From Leclercia pneumoniae (GTDB lineage Bacteria; Pseudomonadota; Gammaproteobacteria; Enterobacterales; Enterobacteriaceae), in assembly GCF_017348915.1 (NCBI RefSeq), contig NZ_CP071383.1, positions 620,001 through 684,000 of the forward strand: a DNA stretch of 64,000 bases. The letters run 5' to 3'. Shown one piece after another: positions 43,712-56,783 of the stretch; positions within the stretch are counted from its first letter, which is position 1, and each line of letters starts with the position of its first letter. Made by a program: the position numbers and the translations under genes. The notes beneath the pieces are model-generated. The model saw only the letters and a list, made by a program, of their open reading frames with translations. It was not told where the DNA came from and did no database searches.

Positions 43712-44089
43712 TTAGTGAATGAGTGTTGGGACAGCCAGACGGAAAACAGGAATGGCAATACGGAAGGTATTGCCGTCGGCATCGACCATTTCGTAATGGC
43801 CCTGCATGGTGCCCAGCGGCGTTTCGATGACCGCACCGCTGGTGTATTGATACTCTTCGCCAGGAGCGATATGCGGTTGTTCACCAACGACGCCTTCCCC
43901 CTGGACTTCGATTTCACGGCCGTTGCCATTGGTGATCAGCCAGTAGCGCCCAAGCAGTTGCACAGGCGTTCGCCCCAGGTTACGGATGGTGACGGTATAG
44001 GCAAAGACATAACGCTCTTCATCCGGCGTGGATTGCGATTCGATATAGAGACTTTGCACCTGAACACATACGCGGGGCGAATCAATCAT
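43712..44089 (-). CDS. apaG: ApaG, Co2+/Mg2+ efflux-associated protein
   Basis: 125-residue protein made entirely of one ApaG fold (fibronectin-III-like beta sandwich). [20 protein letters not shown] and [20 protein letters not shown] and [13 protein letters not shown] are family motifs. In Salmonella the orthologue (CorD) affects cobalt sensitivity, but its molecular role is unclear. It lies 3 bases after rsmA and 3 before apaH. Confidence 0.95.
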   Translation of the reverse strand: MIDSPRVCVQVQSLYIESQSTPDEERYVFAYTVTIRNLGRTPVQLLGRYWLITNGNGREIEVQGEGVVGEQPHIAPGEEYQYTSGAVIETPLGTMQGHYEMVDADGNTFRIAIPVFRLAVPTLIH

Positions 44090-44092
44090 GGC

Positions 44093-44914
44093 TTAGCTCT
44101 CCTTCGGCGGCGTATTTTCGCTGATGTAATTAGCCAGCTTGCAGTACTGCTCGACAGAAATATTTTCCGCACGCATTGCCGGATCGATGCCCAGCTCAGA
44201 TAACACCTCAACGGTAAACGAGTTACTCAGGCTGTTGCGGATCGTTTTCCGGCGCTGGTTAAAGGCTTCCGTCGTAATGCGGCTCAGTACGCGCAGATCT
44301 TTTACTGGATAAGGCATCGTGGTATGAGGAACCAGACGCACCACCGCAGAGTCCACCTTTGGCGGTGGCGTAAAGGCCGTCGGCGGCACTTCAAGTACCG
44401 GGATGACGTTGCAATAATATTGCGCCATTACACTCAGTCGACCATACGCTTTACTGTTCGGCCCTGCAACCAGTCGATTCACCACCTCTTTCTGCAACAT
44501 AAAGTGCATGTCGGCGATGGCATCAGTATAGCTAAACAGGTGGAACATCAGCGGCGTCGAGATGTTGTACGGCAGGTTACCAAACACGCGCAGCGGCTGG
44601 CCCATTTTCTCTGACAATTCGCCAAAGTTCATGGTCATCGCATCCTGCTGATAGATAGTCAGCTTCGGCCCGAGGAAGGGGTGTGTTTGCAGGCGCGCCG
44701 CCAGATCGCGGTCCAGCTCGATAACCGTCAGCGCGTCGAGACGCTCACCGACCGGTTCAGTCAACGCAGCAAGACCTGGGCCGATCTCGACCATCGCCTG
44801 GCCTTTCTGTGGATTGATAGCCGAAACAATACTTTCGATCACAAACTGATCGTTGAGGAAGTTTTGCCCGAAACGTTTACGGGCTAAGTGGCCCTGATGG
44901 ACGCGATTATTCAT
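44093..44914 (-). CDS. rsmA: 16S rRNA dimethyladenosine transferase RsmA (KsgA)
   Basis: 273-residue SAM-dependent enzyme that dimethylates A1518 and A1519 of 16S rRNA in late 30S maturation. Motif I is [13 protein letters not shown], motif IV is the catalytic [12 protein letters not shown], and the N-terminus has [14 protein letters not shown] overlaps the pdxA stop by four bases (ATGA). Loss of this gene gives kasugamycin resistance; the reading frame here is intact. Confidence 0.98.
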   Translation of the reverse strand: MNNRVHQGHLARKRFGQNFLNDQFVIESIVSAINPQKGQAMVEIGPGLAALTEPVGERLDALTVIELDRDLAARLQTHPFLGPKLTIYQQDAMTMNFGELSEKMGQPLRVFGNLPYNISTPLMFHLFSYTDAIADMHFMLQKEVVNRLVAGPNSKAYGRLSVMAQYYCNVIPVLEVPPTAFTPPPKVDSAVVRLVPHTTMPYPVKDLRVLSRITTEAFNQRRKTIRNSLSNSFTVEVLSELGIDPAMRAENISVEQYCKLANYISENTPPKES

Positions 44915-45897
44915 TGAGTATTAACAATCATTTTGATGGCGAGATTAAGCGCCGTAATAAAACTGCCGACATCTGCCTGGCCCAGGCCTGCTAAATCAAG
45001 TGCAGTACCGTGGTCAACGGACGTTCGAATAAAGGGTAAACCGAGGGTGATGTTCACGCCGCGGCCAAATCCCTGGTATTTTAGCACGGGAAGGCCCTGA
45101 TCGTGGTACATCGCCAGCACGGCATCGGCATTCTCAAGATATTTGGGCTGGAAAAGGGTATCGGCAGGCAGTGGCCCGCTGAGATTCATCCCTTTCGCAC
45201 GCATCTCGTTGAGGACCGGGATAATGGTGTCGATCTCTTCTGTACCCATGTGCCCGCCTTCCCCGGCATGGGGATTCAGGCCGCAGACCAGTATGTGCGG
45301 CTGCTCAATACCGAATTTAGTCTGCAAATCGTGATGCAGAATCCCGATAATTTCCCGCAAAAGTGCCGGGGTAATGGCATCAGGAATCGCCTTAATGGGC
45401 AGGTGGGTGGTGACCAGCGCCACGCGCATCTCTTCAGTGGCCAACATCATCACCACTTTCGGGCTTTGCGAGCGCTCTTCAAAGAATTCGGTATGCCCTG
45501 TAAAGGTAATACCTGCGTCGTTGATCACCCCCTTGTGCACCGGACCGGTAATCAGCGCCGCAAATTCGCCGTTCAGACAGCCATCGCAGGCACGCGCCAG
45601 GGTCTCTACCACGTAGTGACCATTTTCGGTGCTGAGCTGGCCGGGAATCACGGGTGCGCGCAGCGGGACATTGAGCAGGGTTAAGGTCCCCGCTTGCTGT
45701 GGAACCGGCTGCAGGGCGGCATCATAGGGGAGGAGAGATAAAGGCAGACCGAGCAGTGCCGCCCGGTCTTGTAACAGTGTGGCGTCAGCACATATGACCA
45801 GCTCTACCGGCCAACTGCGTTGCGCGAGCTGGACAACGAGGTCCGGACCAATCCCGGCGGGTTCGCCGGGAGTGATGACAACACGGTGGTGTTTCAT
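44911..45897 (-). CDS. pdxA: 4-hydroxythreonine-4-phosphate dehydrogenase
   Basis: 328-residue NAD-dependent, metal-dependent enzyme of pyridoxal 5'-phosphate synthesis. [13 protein letters not shown] opens the protein; metal-binding His residues are in [23 protein letters not shown] and [14 protein letters not shown]. The ATG overlaps the surA stop by one base and the stop overlaps rsmA by four, so translation is coupled on both sides. Confidence 0.97.
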   Translation of the reverse strand: MKHHRVVITPGEPAGIGPDLVVQLAQRSWPVELVICADATLLQDRAALLGLPLSLLPYDAALQPVPQQAGTLTLLNVPLRAPVIPGQLSTENGHYVVETLARACDGCLNGEFAALITGPVHKGVINDAGITFTGHTEFFEERSQSPKVVMMLATEEMRVALVTTHLPIKAIPDAITPALLREIIGILHHDLQTKFGIEQPHILVCGLNPHAGEGGHMGTEEIDTIIPVLNEMRAKGMNLSGPLPADTLFQPKYLENADAVLAMYHDQGLPVLKYQGFGRGVNITLGLPFIRTSVDHGTALDLAGLGQADVGSFITALNLAIKMIVNTQ

Positions 45898-47183
45898 TAG
45901 TTGCTCAATACTTTCACGTAAGCGCTGGCGCGTTGCTCCTGCATCCAGGTCGCCGCTTCTTCCGAGAATTTACGATTGAACAGCATGCGATACGCGCGAT
46001 CTTTCTGCGCCGCATCGGTCTTATCTACGCTGCGGGTATCCATCAGTTCGATCAGGTGCCAGCCAAAGGTGGAGTGAACCGGCGCGCTCATCTGGCCCTT
46101 GTTCAGCTTCATCAGCGCATCACGGAAGGCCGGATCGTAGATATCGGCTGCCGCCCAGCCCAGATCGCCGCCCTGGTTAGCAGAGCCTGGATCCTGAGAA
46201 AACTCTTTTGCCGCATTGGCGAAAGAGGTTTTTCCGCTACGAATATCTGCAGCAATCTGCTCCAGCTTCACGCGTGCCTGATCGTCGTTCATGATCGGTG
46301 ATGGCTTCAGCAAGATATGACGGGCATGCACTTCCGTGACCGAGATGCTCTGGCTCTGGCCGCGCAGGTCGTTCACTTTCAGGATGTGGAAGCCAACGCC
46401 CGAGCGGATCGGACCAATGACGTCACCTTTCTTCGCGGTGCTCAAAGCCTGAGCGAAGATAGACGGCAGCTCCTGGATACGGCCCCAACCCATCTGGCCG
46501 CCTTTCAGCGCCTGCTGGTCGGCAGAGTAAGTGATTGCCAGTTTGCCAAAATCACCGCCGTTTTTCGCCTGATCGACGATGGAACGCGCCTGGTTTTCCG
46601 CATCAGCAACCTGATCGGAGGAAGGATTTTCCGGCAGTGGGATCAAGATGTGGCTCAGGTTCAGCTCTGTACTGGCATCGTTCTGGTTACCCACCTGTTT
46701 CGCCAACTGATCCACTTCCTGAGGCAGGATGGTGACACGACGACGGACTTCGTTGTTACGCACCTCAGAAATCAGCATCTCTTTGCGAATCTGATTACGA
46801 TAGGTTGAGTAGCTAATACCGTCATAGGCCAGACGACTGCGCATCTGATCTGCAGACATGTTGTTCTGTTTAGCGATGTTCGCGATCGCCTGATCGAGCT
46901 GTTCGTCAGAGATCTTCACACCCATTTTTTGACCCATCTGCAGAACGATCTGATCCATGATCAGACGTTCAAGGATCTGATGACGCAGCGTGGCATCATC
47001 CGGAAGTTGCTGACCTGCCTGACCCGCGTTGAGCTTCACAGACTGCATTAAACCATCAACGTCGCTCTCAAGTACTACACCGTTGTTCACAACGGCTGCG
47101 ACTTTATCGACAACCTGTGGGGCCGCGAAGCTGGTATTCGCAACCATGGCGATACCGAGCAGCAGCGTTTTCCAGTTCTTCAT
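45897..47183 (-). CDS. surA: Periplasmic chaperone and PPIase SurA
   Basis: 428-residue periplasmic chaperone for outer-membrane porins and for LptD. Signal peptide about 1-20 ([20 protein letters not shown]). The N-terminal chaperone domain (about 21-170) is followed by two parvulin domains (about 170-270 and 280-380; [20 protein letters not shown] marks the second) and a C-terminal helix. It lies between lptD and pdxA, as in E. coli, where lptD-surA form the sigma-E-responsive front of the operon. Confidence 0.98.
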   Translation of the reverse strand: MKNWKTLLLGIAMVANTSFAAPQVVDKVAAVVNNGVVLESDVDGLMQSVKLNAGQAGQQLPDDATLRHQILERLIMDQIVLQMGQKMGVKISDEQLDQAIANIAKQNNMSADQMRSRLAYDGISYSTYRNQIRKEMLISEVRNNEVRRRVTILPQEVDQLAKQVGNQNDASTELNLSHILIPLPENPSSDQVADAENQARSIVDQAKNGGDFGKLAITYSADQQALKGGQMGWGRIQELPSIFAQALSTAKKGDVIGPIRSGVGFHILKVNDLRGQSQSISVTEVHARHILLKPSPIMNDDQARVKLEQIAADIRSGKTSFANAAKEFSQDPGSANQGGDLGWAAADIYDPAFRDALMKLNKGQMSAPVHSTFGWHLIELMDTRSVDKTDAAQKDRAYRMLFNRKFSEEAATWMQEQRASAYVKVLSN

Positions 47184-47237
47184 ACTTTTTCCATTTCAAT
47201 TAACCGCAAATGCGGATTACGTTGTCATTCAAGTGCA

Positions 47238-49598
47238 TCACAGAGAATTTTGGTACGGCAGAATGTTAGAACGCAGCATCTGCTGAGTACCCAGGCCGTA
47301 ATTCGAACTCAGGCCGCGCAGTTCGATGTTAAAGCCAATAACTTTATCGTATTCGCTATGCTGGCGAGTGCTATCCCAACCGTTCAGCTTACGTTCGTAG
47401 CCGACGGTTATAGCGTAGCAGCAGGAGTTATACTGCAGCCCCACCATCTGATCGGCCGGCTTGCTGGTGTTGGTGTCAAAGTAGTACGCACCCACAACGG
47501 ACCAGCGATCGGCGATCGGCCAGCTTGCTGTGCCACCCACCTGCGAAATGCCCTCTTTATACTGCTGGGAGGTCGAATATCTCTTAGGAAGCGTTGCCTG
47601 GATATATTGTGGGCTAGCATAGCGGTAGCTCAGTTGCACCAGACGGTCTTCATCACGACGATACTCAATGGTACCGCTGCCAGTGGCAATGTTGTTTAAA
47701 CGGGTATCGTACTGGACACCGCCGCGCAGGCCCCAACGATCGGTCATGCGCCAGTAAGTGTCTCCGGCCCAGACCAGGGAGCCCGTTTTGTTGTCTTCTT
47801 CCCAGTTGATATCGTCATCACCGGTACGAGACTCGGTGAAATAGTAGATTTGACCAGCAGAAACGTTAAAACGTTCAACCTGAGCATCATCAAAAATGCG
47901 TGTTGTGACGCCTGTCGTCAGCTGATTGGCAGAGGCAATACGGTCCAGACCGCCGTAAGTACGGTCGCGGAACAGGCCACTGTAGTCGGGTTGTAAGAAA
48001 GAGGAGTCGTAGTTCTGGATGTTACTCTGATCGCGATAAGGGACGTAAAGATACTGCATACGTGGCTCAAGCGTCTGGGTATAGCCGCTCGCCATATTCA
48101 TGTCGCGTTCTAAAATCAGCTTTCCGTCCATCTTAAATTGCGGAAGGGTACGATTAACAGAATCTTTAAGATTAACGCCGTTACTGGCGTTGTATTGATC
48201 GGTGTTTTTCTGCTGATAGTGGGTTGCCATCAGCTTGGCTTCGGTATCCAGGCTCGCCCAGTTATTCGACCACGGCAGGTTAATCGTTGGTTCAAGATGC
48301 ACACGTGTAGATTCTGGCATATCGTCATTGGTGTTAACAAAGTGCACCGCCTGTGCATAAACGCGAGTATCAAACGGACCGACATCATTTTGATACCAGT
48401 TAACATCAAGCTGTGGCTCGGCGGCATAGGTGCTGCGCGTCTGGTTGCTGAAGACCTGGAACTGTTTGGTGGATACCGTCGCGTTAAAATTCTGCACCGC
48501 ATAACCGGCGCTAAATTTTTGCGTAGCATAGCCGTCGGTACTGGAACCGTATTTCGAATCGAAGTCGTTAAAGTAGCTTGAATCGCTGACTTTGGTGTAG
48601 TTGACGTTAAAACGCCACACCTGATCCATCACACCCGCATGCTGCCAGTAGAATAACCAGCGATGACGATCGTCTCCGGATGGATTATTTTTGGCATCAT
48701 CTCGGTAGACATCATCGGAAGGCAGATAATCCAGCTCCATGACACCCGCGCCCGCCTGCGACAGATAGCGGAACTCATTCTCCCACATGATATTGCCGCG
48801 CTTATGGATATAGTGCGGCGTAATTGTGGCATCCATGTTCGGCGCGATGTTCCAGTAGTACGGCAGGTAAAACTCGAAGTAGTTACTGGTGCTGTATTTC
48901 GCATTCGGGATCAGGAAACCTGAGCGGCGCTTATCGCCAACCGGCAGCTGCAGGTAAGGGCTGTAGAAGATCGGCACCGGGCCGAGCTTAAAGCGGGCGT
49001 TCCAGATCTCTGCAACTTGCTCTTCGCGGTCATGGATCACTTCGCTTCCCACGACGCTCCAGGTATTAGAGCCGGGCAGACAGGAGGTGAAGGTGCCGTT
49101 TTCCAGAATGGTATAGCGGTTTTCACCGCGCTGTTTCATCAGATCGGCGTTACCGCGACCCTGACGACCCACCATCTGGTAATCGCCTTCCCAGACGTTG
49201 GTATCTTTGGTATTAAGATTTGCCCAACCTTTCGGACCTTTCAGAATGACCTGATTATCGTCATAGTGCACATTACCCAGCGCATCAACAGTTCGCACCG
49301 GTTCGGCGGCACCGTCAGGCTGCTTTTGATGAAGCTGAACCTCATCGGCCTGCAGACGGCTATTACCCTGTGCAATATCGACATTGCCGTGGAAAACGGC
49401 ATTGTCAGGGTAATTACCTTTTGCGTTATCCGCAGTGATGGTGACCGGTAAGTCGTTCGTATCACCCTGAACCAACGGGCGATTATAGCTGGGAACACCC
49501 AGCATACATTGCGAGGCGAGATCGGCTGCCAGTCCCTGTTGAGTATAGAGGGCAGTGCCAATCATTGTGGCCAGAAGGGTGGGGATACGTTTTTTCAT
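47238..49598 (-). CDS. lptD: LPS assembly outer-membrane protein LptD
   Basis: 786-residue outer-membrane beta-barrel that, with LptE, inserts LPS in the outer leaflet. I chose the ATG giving [20 protein letters not shown], the signal peptide of the family; an in-frame start 8 codons upstream would add MTEQQIKR. The N-terminal jellyroll receives LPS from LptA. The four cysteines needed for the inter-domain disulphides are visible (two N-terminal, in SQCMLGVP and TSCLPGSN, and the adjacent pair in NSCCYAI). The C-terminus [11 protein letters not shown] is barrel-like. It heads the operon with surA and is divergent from djlA. Confidence 0.98.
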   Translation of the reverse strand: MKKRIPTLLATMIGTALYTQQGLAADLASQCMLGVPSYNRPLVQGDTNDLPVTITADNAKGNYPDNAVFHGNVDIAQGNSRLQADEVQLHQKQPDGAAEPVRTVDALGNVHYDDNQVILKGPKGWANLNTKDTNVWEGDYQMVGRQGRGNADLMKQRGENRYTILENGTFTSCLPGSNTWSVVGSEVIHDREEQVAEIWNARFKLGPVPIFYSPYLQLPVGDKRRSGFLIPNAKYSTSNYFEFYLPYYWNIAPNMDATITPHYIHKRGNIMWENEFRYLSQAGAGVMELDYLPSDDVYRDDAKNNPSGDDRHRWLFYWQHAGVMDQVWRFNVNYTKVSDSSYFNDFDSKYGSSTDGYATQKFSAGYAVQNFNATVSTKQFQVFSNQTRSTYAAEPQLDVNWYQNDVGPFDTRVYAQAVHFVNTNDDMPESTRVHLEPTINLPWSNNWASLDTEAKLMATHYQQKNTDQYNASNGVNLKDSVNRTLPQFKMDGKLILERDMNMASGYTQTLEPRMQYLYVPYRDQSNIQNYDSSFLQPDYSGLFRDRTYGGLDRIASANQLTTGVTTRIFDDAQVERFNVSAGQIYYFTESRTGDDDINWEEDNKTGSLVWAGDTYWRMTDRWGLRGGVQYDTRLNNIATGSGTIEYRRDEDRLVQLSYRYASPQYIQATLPKRYSTSQQYKEGISQVGGTASWPIADRWSVVGAYYFDTNTSKPADQMVGLQYNSCCYAITVGYERKLNGWDSTRQHSEYDKVIGFNIELRGLSSNYGLGTQQMLRSNILPYQNSL

Positions 49599-49838
49599 AC
49601 GTTTTATTTGTTGTTCCGTCATCAGTGGCTATACGCTGGCAAACGGTCAGAGACTATCTTACTCATCATCGCAGTGCCAGCGTTAATCCTGCCCGTTTGC
49701 GAGCCGTGGTGATAGGCTCGCTATTGAATGACGAGTATGATAATGCAAATTATAGGCGATGTCCTTCAATTGACCGTGGCGAGACCACAGGAATGATGGC
49801 ATTGCACAGGATCAGATCCATCACCATTTGGGGAGTAT

Positions 49839-50657
49839 ATGCAGTATTGGGGAAAAATTATCGGCGTGGCGTTCGCATTAATGATGGGCGCAGGCTTCTG
49901 GGGCATCATTCTGGGGCTGATTATCGGCCATATGTTTGATAAAGCTCGCAGTCGTAAGATGGCCTGGTTCGCCAATCAGCAACAGCGTCAGGCCCTCTTT
50001 TTTGCGACGACCTTCGAAGTGATGGGGCATCTGACTAAATCAAAAGGGCGCGTGACGGAGGCGGACATTCATGTCGCCAGCCAGTTTATGGACCGAATGA
50101 ACCTGCACGGGGATTCGCGTGCGGCGGCGCAACATGCATTTCGCGTAGGTAAGGCGGATAACTATCCCCTGCGTGAAAAGATGCGTCAGTTCCGTAGCGT
50201 CTGTTTCGGTCGTTTTGATTTGATTCGTATGTTCCTTGAGATCCAGATTCAGGCAGCCTTTGCCGATGGTTCGCTTCATCCGAACGAACGCGACGTGTTG
50301 TATGTCATTGCGGAAGAGCTCGGTATCTCACGAATGCAGTTTGACCAGTTCCTGCGCATGATGCAGGGCGGAGCGCAGTTCGGTGGCGGTTACCAACAGC
50401 AGCAATCTTCTGGCGGCGGCTGGCAGCAGGCGCAACGTGGCCCGACGCTGGAAGATGCCTGTAACGTGCTGGGCGTGAAGCCAACGGACGATGGCCCAAC
50501 CATTAAGCGCGCCTATCGTCGACTGATGAGCGAACATCATCCGGATAAGCTGGTGGCGAAAGGGTTACCGCCAGAAATGATGGAGATGGCGAAGCAGAAA
50601 GCGCAGGAGATTCAGAAAGCGTATGAGCTCATAAAAGAGCAGAAAGGCTTTAAATAA
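49839..50657 (+). CDS. djlA: Membrane-anchored co-chaperone DjlA
   Basis: 272-residue type III J-protein with one N-terminal membrane segment (about 6-30, [20 protein letters not shown]) containing a Gly-rich dimer motif, a TerB-like middle domain (about 55-170), a Gln/Gly-rich linker (about 178-200) and a C-terminal J domain with HPD in SEHHPDKLV. It activates DnaK at the inner membrane and influences capsule synthesis through Rcs in E. coli. ATG follows GGGGAGTAT. Confidence 0.96.
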   Translation: MQYWGKIIGVAFALMMGAGFWGIILGLIIGHMFDKARSRKMAWFANQQQRQALFFATTFEVMGHLTKSKGRVTEADIHVASQFMDRMNLHGDSRAAAQHAFRVGKADNYPLREKMRQFRSVCFGRFDLIRMFLEIQIQAAFADGSLHPNERDVLYVIAEELGISRMQFDQFLRMMQGGAQFGGGYQQQQSSGGGWQQAQRGPTLEDACNVLGVKPTDDGPTIKRAYRRLMSEHHPDKLVAKGLPPEMMEMAKQKAQEIQKAYELIKEQKGFK

Positions 50658-50658
50658 G

Positions 50659-50688
50659 ATACGCCCGGTATAGCCGGGCGTTATTTTA
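50659..50688. terminator. Terminator between djlA and rluA
   Basis: Stem ACGCCCGG / CCGGGCGT with loop TATAG, and TATTTTAG after it, between the convergent genes djlA and rluA. Confidence 0.8.
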
Positions 50689-51345
50689 GAAGTCGACCGG
50701 GGCTTTAAAGGTCATCGCATTCCCGAAAGCGGGATGGGTGATGGTCAGCATCCGGGCATGCAGCTGCAGGCGAGGCGCCAGCGCGCGCGCCTCCGGTGGC
50801 GCATAGAAGCGATCCCCAAGAATCGGATGCCCCAATGCCAGCATATGCACGCGCAGCTGGTGTGAACGGCCGGTAATCGGTTTTAGCAGGACCCGCGCCG
50901 TATTATCCGGCGCGTACTCCAGCACTTCATACTCAGTCTGCGCCGGTTTGCCTGTCTCATAGCAGACCATCTGCTTCGGACGGTTAGGCCAGTCGCAAAT
51001 CAGGGGCAGATCCACCAGCCCTTCGGCTTTCTCCGGGTGCCCCCAGACGCGGGCAACATACTCTTTTTTGGGCTCACGCTCGCGGAACTGGCGTTTAAGC
51101 TCCCGCTCCGCCGCTTTGGTCAGCGCCACCACAATCACGCCGCTGGTGGCCATATCCAGACGATGAACCGACTCTGCCAGCGGATAATCGCGCTGAATGC
51201 GCGTCATCACGCTGTCTTTGTGTTCATCCAGACGGCCCGGTACGGATAACAGACCGCTCGGCTTGTTGACCACCATGATATGTTCATCCTGATACAGGAT
51301 AACCAGCCAGGGATCCTGCGGCGGATTGTAGGGCTCCATTTGCAT
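50686..51345 (-). CDS. rluA: Dual-specificity pseudouridine synthase RluA
   Basis: 219-residue RsuA/RluA-family synthase that makes pseudouridine at 746 of 23S rRNA and 32 of several tRNAs. The catalytic aspartate is in SVHRLDMATSGVIVVAL near residue 64; the family motifs LLSVPG and LITGRSHQLRVHMLALGHPILGD (in part) are clear. It lies 12 bases downstream of rapA and is probably cotranscribed with it. Confidence 0.97.
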   Translation of the reverse strand: MQMEPYNPPQDPWLVILYQDEHIMVVNKPSGLLSVPGRLDEHKDSVMTRIQRDYPLAESVHRLDMATSGVIVVALTKAAERELKRQFREREPKKEYVARVWGHPEKAEGLVDLPLICDWPNRPKQMVCYETGKPAQTEYEVLEYAPDNTARVLLKPITGRSHQLRVHMLALGHPILGDRFYAPPEARALAPRLQLHARMLTITHPAFGNAMTFKAPVDF

Positions 51346-51357
51346 GCTGCGCTCCGG

Positions 51358-54264
51358 TTACTGATGCGTCACGACGATAAGGCGCAGCGCATCCAGACGC
51401 CAGCCAGCCTGCTGCAAGCTTTCCAGCACCTGCTGACGGTTGCTCTCAATCGCCGCCAGCTCATCATCACGGATGTTCGGGTTCACTGCACGCAAGGCTT
51501 CGAGGCGAGAGAGCTCGGCAGAGAGTTTTTCATCCGCTTCGCTGCGCGCCGCGTCAATCAATGCCTGAGCCGCTTTCTCAATCTGCGTTTCACCCAGTTG
51601 CAGGATGGCATGAACGTCCTGTTGTACCGCATTCACCAGTTTGCTGCCGGTATGGCGGTTTACCGCGCTGAGCTGACGGTTAAAGCTTTCGAACTCGACC
51701 TGCGCGGCAAGATTGGTGCCGTTTTTATCCAGCAGCAGGCGTACCGGCGTCGCGGGCAGGAAGCGGTTAAGCTGCAGCTGTTTTGGCGCCTGGGCCTCAA
51801 CCACGTAGATAAGTTCCACCAGCAGGGTACCCACCGGCAGGGCCTTGTTTTTCAGCAGCGAGATGGTACTGCTGCCGGTATCGCCGGAGAGAATGAGATC
51901 CAGACCGTTGCGGATCAGCGGATGTTCCCAGGTGATAAACTGCGCATCCTCGCGTGAGAGGGCCACATCACGTTCAAAGGTGATGGTGCACCCGTCTTCC
52001 GGCAGGCCCGGGAAATCCGGCACCAGCATATGATCGGAAGGCGTCAGCACAATCAGGTTTTCGCCACGATCGTCCTGGTTAATGCCCACGATATCGAACA
52101 GATTCATAGAGAAGCTGATCAGACTGGTATCGTCATCCTGCTCTTCAATGCTTTCGGCCAGGCGCTGTGCTTTTTCGCCGCCATTGGAGTGGATCTCCAG
52201 CAGGCGATCGCGGCCCTGTTCCAGCTGCGCTTTAAGCGCATCATGTTTTTCACGGCAAGATTTAATCAGCTCGTCAAAGCCTTCGGTCTCTTCCGGCGCG
52301 GCCAGGTAACCAATCAGATCGCCATGCACCTGATCGTAAATAGTGCGACCGGTCGGGCAGGTATGTTCAAACGCGTCCAGACCCTCGTGGAACCAGCGCA
52401 CCAGCACGCTCTGAGCCGTTTTTTCTAGGTAAGGCACATGGATCTGAATATCGTGCGCCTGTCCAATACGATCCAGACGGCCAATACGCTGCTCCAGCAG
52501 GTCCGGGTTAAACGGCAGGTCAAACATCACCAGGTTGCTGGCGAACTGGAAGTTACGCCCTTCAGAACCGATTTCGGAACAGAGCAGTACCTGAGCGCCG
52601 CTATCCTCTTCGCCAAACCAGGCGGCAGCGCGGTCGCGCTCGATAATGGACATCCCTTCGTGGAACACGGCGGCGCGGATACCTTCGCGCTCGCGCAGCA
52701 CTTGCTCCAGCTGCAGCGCAGTGGCGGCTTTGGCGCAAATCACCAGCACCTTCTGGGAGCGATGCGCGGTCAGGTAGCCCATCAGCCACTCAACGCGCGG
52801 GTCGAAGTTCCACCAGGTACCGGTATCTCCTTCGAATTCCTGATAGATCTGCTCGGGATAGAGCATGTCACGGGCGCGATCTTCAGCGCTTTTACGCGCG
52901 CCCATAATGCCGGAGACCTTAATGGCCGTCTGATACTGGGTCGGCAGCGGCAGCTTGATGGTGTGCAGTTCGCGTTTCGGGAAGCCTTTCACACCATGGC
53001 GAGTATTACGGAACAGCACGCGGCTGGTGCCGTGGCGGTCCATTAGCATAGAGACCAGCTCCTGGCGGGCAGCTTCTGCACCGTCATGCCCGCTGTTGGC
53101 CGTCTGCAGCAGCGGCTCGATATCCTGCTCGCCAATCAGATCGCTCAGAGTATTAAGCTCATCATTAGAAAGATGTTTGCCTGCCAGCAGTAGCGCTACC
53201 GCATCGGCAACCGGACGATAATTTTTTTGCTCTTCGACGAACTGCTCGAAATCGTGGAAACGGCTCGGATCGAGCAGGCGCAGGCGGGCAAAGTGGCTTT
53301 CCAGCCCCAGCTGTTCTGGCGTAGCGGTCAGCAGCAATACGCCCGGCACGCGCTCGGCCAGCTGTTCGATAGCCATATATTCGCGGCTTGGCGCATCGAC
53401 GCTCCAGACCAGATGGTGCGCTTCATCCACCACCATCAGATCCCATTCCGCGTCGCAGAGGTGTTCGAGGCGCTGTTTGCTCCGGCGGACGAAGTCCAGC
53501 GAGCAGATCACCAGCTGTTCGGTTTCGAAGGGGTTATCTGCATCGTGCTGGGCTTCAGCGTAACGCTCGTCGTCAAACAGCGCAAAACGCAGATTGAAGC
53601 GACGCAACATCTCTACCAGCCACTGGTGTTGCAGGGTTTCCGGGACGATAATCAGCACACGCTCGGCGGCGCCGGAGAGCAGCTGTTGATGCAGGATCAT
53701 GCCCGCTTCGATGGTTTTACCCAGGCCAACCTCATCTGCCAGCAGTACGCGCGGTGCGTGGCGACGGCCTACGTCATGGGCAATGTTGAGCTGATGCGGA
53801 ATCAGGCTGGTGCGCTGGCCACGCAGGCCGCTCCAGGGCATGCGGTACTGTTCGCTCTGGAATTTACGCGCGCGATAACGCAGGGCGAAACGGTCCATAC
53901 GGTCAATCTGACCGGCGAACAGACGATCCTGAGGTTTGCTGAAGACCAGTTTGCTATCAAGTAGCACCTCGCGCAGCATCACATCGCTCTCGTCCGTGTC
54001 GAGGCGCGTGCCAATATAGGCAAGCAGTCCATTCTCTTCTTTTACGTCTTCAATCTTCAGCTGCCAGCCTTCATGGCTGGTCACGGTGTCGCCCGGGTTG
54101 AACATGACGCGGGTAACAGGGGAGTCATTGCGAGCGTACAGACGGTTTTCACCGGTAGCGGGGAAGAGGAGAGTCACCATTCGCGCATCCAGCGCCACAA
54201 CCGTTCCTAATCCAAGTTCGCTTTCTGTATCGCTGATCCAGCGTTGACCAAGTGTAAAAGGCAT
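51358..54264 (-). CDS. rapA: RNA polymerase-associated ATPase RapA (HepA)
   Basis: 968-residue SWI2/SNF2-family translocase bound to RNA polymerase, which promotes polymerase recycling. It opens [20 protein letters not shown] (Tudor-like N-terminal domains), has Walker A in [19 protein letters not shown] near 177, the DEAH box in [13 protein letters not shown], and helicase C motifs such as [15 protein letters not shown] and [13 protein letters not shown]. The length is that of E. coli RapA. It starts about 130 bases after the polB stop on the same strand, with rluA next. Confidence 0.98.
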   Translation of the reverse strand: MPFTLGQRWISDTESELGLGTVVALDARMVTLLFPATGENRLYARNDSPVTRVMFNPGDTVTSHEGWQLKIEDVKEENGLLAYIGTRLDTDESDVMLREVLLDSKLVFSKPQDRLFAGQIDRMDRFALRYRARKFQSEQYRMPWSGLRGQRTSLIPHQLNIAHDVGRRHAPRVLLADEVGLGKTIEAGMILHQQLLSGAAERVLIIVPETLQHQWLVEMLRRFNLRFALFDDERYAEAQHDADNPFETEQLVICSLDFVRRSKQRLEHLCDAEWDLMVVDEAHHLVWSVDAPSREYMAIEQLAERVPGVLLLTATPEQLGLESHFARLRLLDPSRFHDFEQFVEEQKNYRPVADAVALLLAGKHLSNDELNTLSDLIGEQDIEPLLQTANSGHDGAEAARQELVSMLMDRHGTSRVLFRNTRHGVKGFPKRELHTIKLPLPTQYQTAIKVSGIMGARKSAEDRARDMLYPEQIYQEFEGDTGTWWNFDPRVEWLMGYLTAHRSQKVLVICAKAATALQLEQVLREREGIRAAVFHEGMSIIERDRAAAWFGEEDSGAQVLLCSEIGSEGRNFQFASNLVMFDLPFNPDLLEQRIGRLDRIGQAHDIQIHVPYLEKTAQSVLVRWFHEGLDAFEHTCPTGRTIYDQVHGDLIGYLAAPEETEGFDELIKSCREKHDALKAQLEQGRDRLLEIHSNGGEKAQRLAESIEEQDDDTSLISFSMNLFDIVGINQDDRGENLIVLTPSDHMLVPDFPGLPEDGCTITFERDVALSREDAQFITWEHPLIRNGLDLILSGDTGSSTISLLKNKALPVGTLLVELIYVVEAQAPKQLQLNRFLPATPVRLLLDKNGTNLAAQVEFESFNRQLSAVNRHTGSKLVNAVQQDVHAILQLGETQIEKAAQALIDAARSEADEKLSAELSRLEALRAVNPNIRDDELAAIESNRQQVLESLQQAGWRLDALRLIVVTHQ

Positions 54265-54394
54265 ATATGTTCGGCTCTACTCTTTAAATTGCAGGCAATA
54301 GTTCAACCACCGTCGAAGATCGACAGTCATTAAAATATGGGTCCGGGAATGGAAAGGGCGCTATGGTACTGGATGGCAGCGATTTCGTCACCTG

Positions 54395-56752
54395 TCAAAA
54401 TAGCCCCATCTGCCCAGTCATCAGTGTAGCAAAATCGTCGTCCAGGAAGGGTAAAATTCCGTCCGCCACGGGCTGAAGTTGTTTTGTGAGGTAGTGATCA
54501 TAGTCAAGCGGCGAGCGCTGATAGTCCACCGGCTCAGGCCCGCTGGTGGTCCAGACGTATTTGATTGTGCCGCGGTTCTGATACTGCTGCGCACGCCCCA
54601 GACGGACATTCTCTTCATCGGCAAGCCTGGCAGCACGCACGTGCGGCGGCACATTGCGCTGGTATTCCGCCAGCGGCCGACGCAGCCGCTTACGGTAGAC
54701 CAGCTGTGTATCCAGCTCGCCCGCCATCAGGCTGGCAATGGTCTCCCGGACATAGTCCTGGTAGGGCTCATTGCGGAAAATTTTCAGGTAGAGCTCTTGC
54801 TGGAAACACTGGGCCAGCGGCGTCCAGTCGGTACGCACCGTCTCCAGCCCTTTAAACACCATGCGCTGGTCATCGCCCTGCTGAATCAGCCCGGCGTAGC
54901 GCTTTTTGCTGCCCTGATCGGTACCCCGAATAGTGGGCATTAAGAAACGGCAGAAATGGGTTTCATACTCCAGCTCCAGCGCGCTGGTTAACCGCTCTTT
55001 TTGCAAATGGTTTTGCCACCAGTCATTGACGTAGGCGACCAGCCGTTTGCCAATGGCCATGGCCTGGTCTTCGCTCTGCTGGCCTTTTAGCCAGACAAAG
55101 GTCGAGTCCGTATCGCCGTAAATCACCTCATAGCCCTGGGATTCGATTAACGCCTTCGTCTGGCGCATGATCTCATGTCCACGCATGGTGATCGACGAGG
55201 CAAGTCTGGGATCGAAAAAGCGGCAGGCGCTGGTGCCGAGCACGCCATAGAAGGCGTTCATGATGATCTTCAGTGCCTGAGAGAGAGGTGAATTGCCGTG
55301 ACGCTTTGCTTCGTCGCGGCCATGCCAGATCTGGCTGACGATCTCGGGCAGGCAGTGTTTCTGACGGGAAAAATGGGCCCCGAGAAAGCCTTCGGTGCTG
55401 TGGGTGTCATCTGGCTGCGCCATCCCCTCTACCAGACCCACAGGATCAATCAAAAAGGTGCGAATGATAGAGGGATAAAGGCTTTTATAATCCAGCACCA
55501 GCACCGAGTCATACAGCCCTGGCCTGGAGTCCATCACGTAGCCTCCAGGGCTTGCCTGCGGCGGCACATCGCCGAGATTCGGGGCCACATAGCCCGCCCG
55601 GTGCATGCGAGGAAAATAGAGATGGCTAAAGGCCGCTACCGAGCCCCCGTGACGATCCACCGCCAGGCCGTTGACCGTGGCGCGCTCCAGCAAAAAGGGC
55701 ATGATTTCCGTTTTATGGAAAATCTGGGTCACCAGCTCGCAATCTTTCAGGTTATAGGTAGCGAGGGCAGGTTTGTTTTCGGCGAAACGGTGGTCAATTT
55801 CGTCCATCCTGTCCCAGGGGTTATCGATCGCTTTTCCTTCGCCGAGCAGCTCCTGGGCCACCGCTTCGAGGGAAAATGACGAGAAATTCCAGAAGGCGGA
55901 TTTCAGCGCTTCGATGCCGTCTATAATCAGGCGTCCATTGGCCTGCGCAAAGAAGACCCCATTCTTGAAGCCGTGCTCGCGCCACTCCAGCTCGCTGTTG
56001 TCGCGCCCCAGAAGCAGGGGGATACGATAGCGTTCCGCATGCTTTTGCAAAACGCGCAGATCGAACTGCACCACATTCCAGCCGATGAGCACATCGGGAT
56101 CGTGCTGCGCAAACCAGGCGTTGAGTTTCTCGAGAAGCTGGGGGCGGCTTGAAACATATTCCAGCTGGAAATCGAGGCCAGAAGCCTCGCCATTCGGCGG
56201 CCCCAGCATATAGACAACCCGCTGGCCACAACCCTCAATGCCAATGCAATAGAGCTCACCGTGACGAGTGGTTTCGATATCCAGCGAGGCCCATTTTAGC
56301 GACGGGCGATAGTGGGGGTTTGGTTTAAGACGGGCATTAACCAGCCGGTTGCCCTGTGGGGTGCCATCGACCCAGACGGGGGCGGTGATAAAGCGCTCCA
56401 TTAAAAAACGCTCAGGCGGCCGGATATCGGCCTCATAGAGGGTAACGCCCGCCTCGCGCAGCACTTTTTCAAAGCGCATAAGCTGGCGGTGACCGCGACA
56501 GTAAAGGCCATACACCGTGCGGCGCTGGAAATCTTTTAATGCAAGCGGCGTAAGGCGCCAGCCGTTTTCGTCGCGCAGCAACGTTCGGGTCTTTTCAACA
56601 TGAGGTTCGGGAATAAAGGCCACCGATTCCTGCGGCGGTAGCGTAACATGCAGCGGACCCTCGTCCGTAGCCAGCCAGAACGCCACCTCGGTACCTTGCG
56701 GCGTGTCTCGCCAGTGTCGGGTCAGTAAAAAGCCTTCTCGCGCCTGCGTCAC
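54395..56752 (-). CDS. polB: DNA polymerase II
   Basis: 785-residue family B polymerase induced by SOS and used in translesion synthesis and replication restart. The 3'-5' exonuclease motifs are [11 protein letters not shown] (about 155) and [10 protein letters not shown]; the polymerase motifs are [25 protein letters not shown] and the catalytic [11 protein letters not shown]. The C-terminus LMTGQMGLF is the beta-clamp binding peptide. The start is GTG (56752-56750), as in E. coli; an overlapping ATG in another frame makes only a two-codon micro-ORF. A LexA box lies upstream. Confidence 0.98.
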   Translation of the reverse strand: MTQAREGFLLTRHWRDTPQGTEVAFWLATDEGPLHVTLPPQESVAFIPEPHVEKTRTLLRDENGWRLTPLALKDFQRRTVYGLYCRGHRQLMRFEKVLREAGVTLYEADIRPPERFLMERFITAPVWVDGTPQGNRLVNARLKPNPHYRPSLKWASLDIETTRHGELYCIGIEGCGQRVVYMLGPPNGEASGLDFQLEYVSSRPQLLEKLNAWFAQHDPDVLIGWNVVQFDLRVLQKHAERYRIPLLLGRDNSELEWREHGFKNGVFFAQANGRLIIDGIEALKSAFWNFSSFSLEAVAQELLGEGKAIDNPWDRMDEIDHRFAENKPALATYNLKDCELVTQIFHKTEIMPFLLERATVNGLAVDRHGGSVAAFSHLYFPRMHRAGYVAPNLGDVPPQASPGGYVMDSRPGLYDSVLVLDYKSLYPSIIRTFLIDPVGLVEGMAQPDDTHSTEGFLGAHFSRQKHCLPEIVSQIWHGRDEAKRHGNSPLSQALKIIMNAFYGVLGTSACRFFDPRLASSITMRGHEIMRQTKALIESQGYEVIYGDTDSTFVWLKGQQSEDQAMAIGKRLVAYVNDWWQNHLQKERLTSALELEYETHFCRFLMPTIRGTDQGSKKRYAGLIQQGDDQRMVFKGLETVRTDWTPLAQCFQQELYLKIFRNEPYQDYVRETIASLMAGELDTQLVYRKRLRRPLAEYQRNVPPHVRAARLADEENVRLGRAQQYQNRGTIKYVWTTSGPEPVDYQRSPLDYDHYLTKQLQPVADGILPFLDDDFATLMTGQMGLF

Positions 56753-56783
56753 GCCATTATCCCATCAAACAAAACCAGGCGTG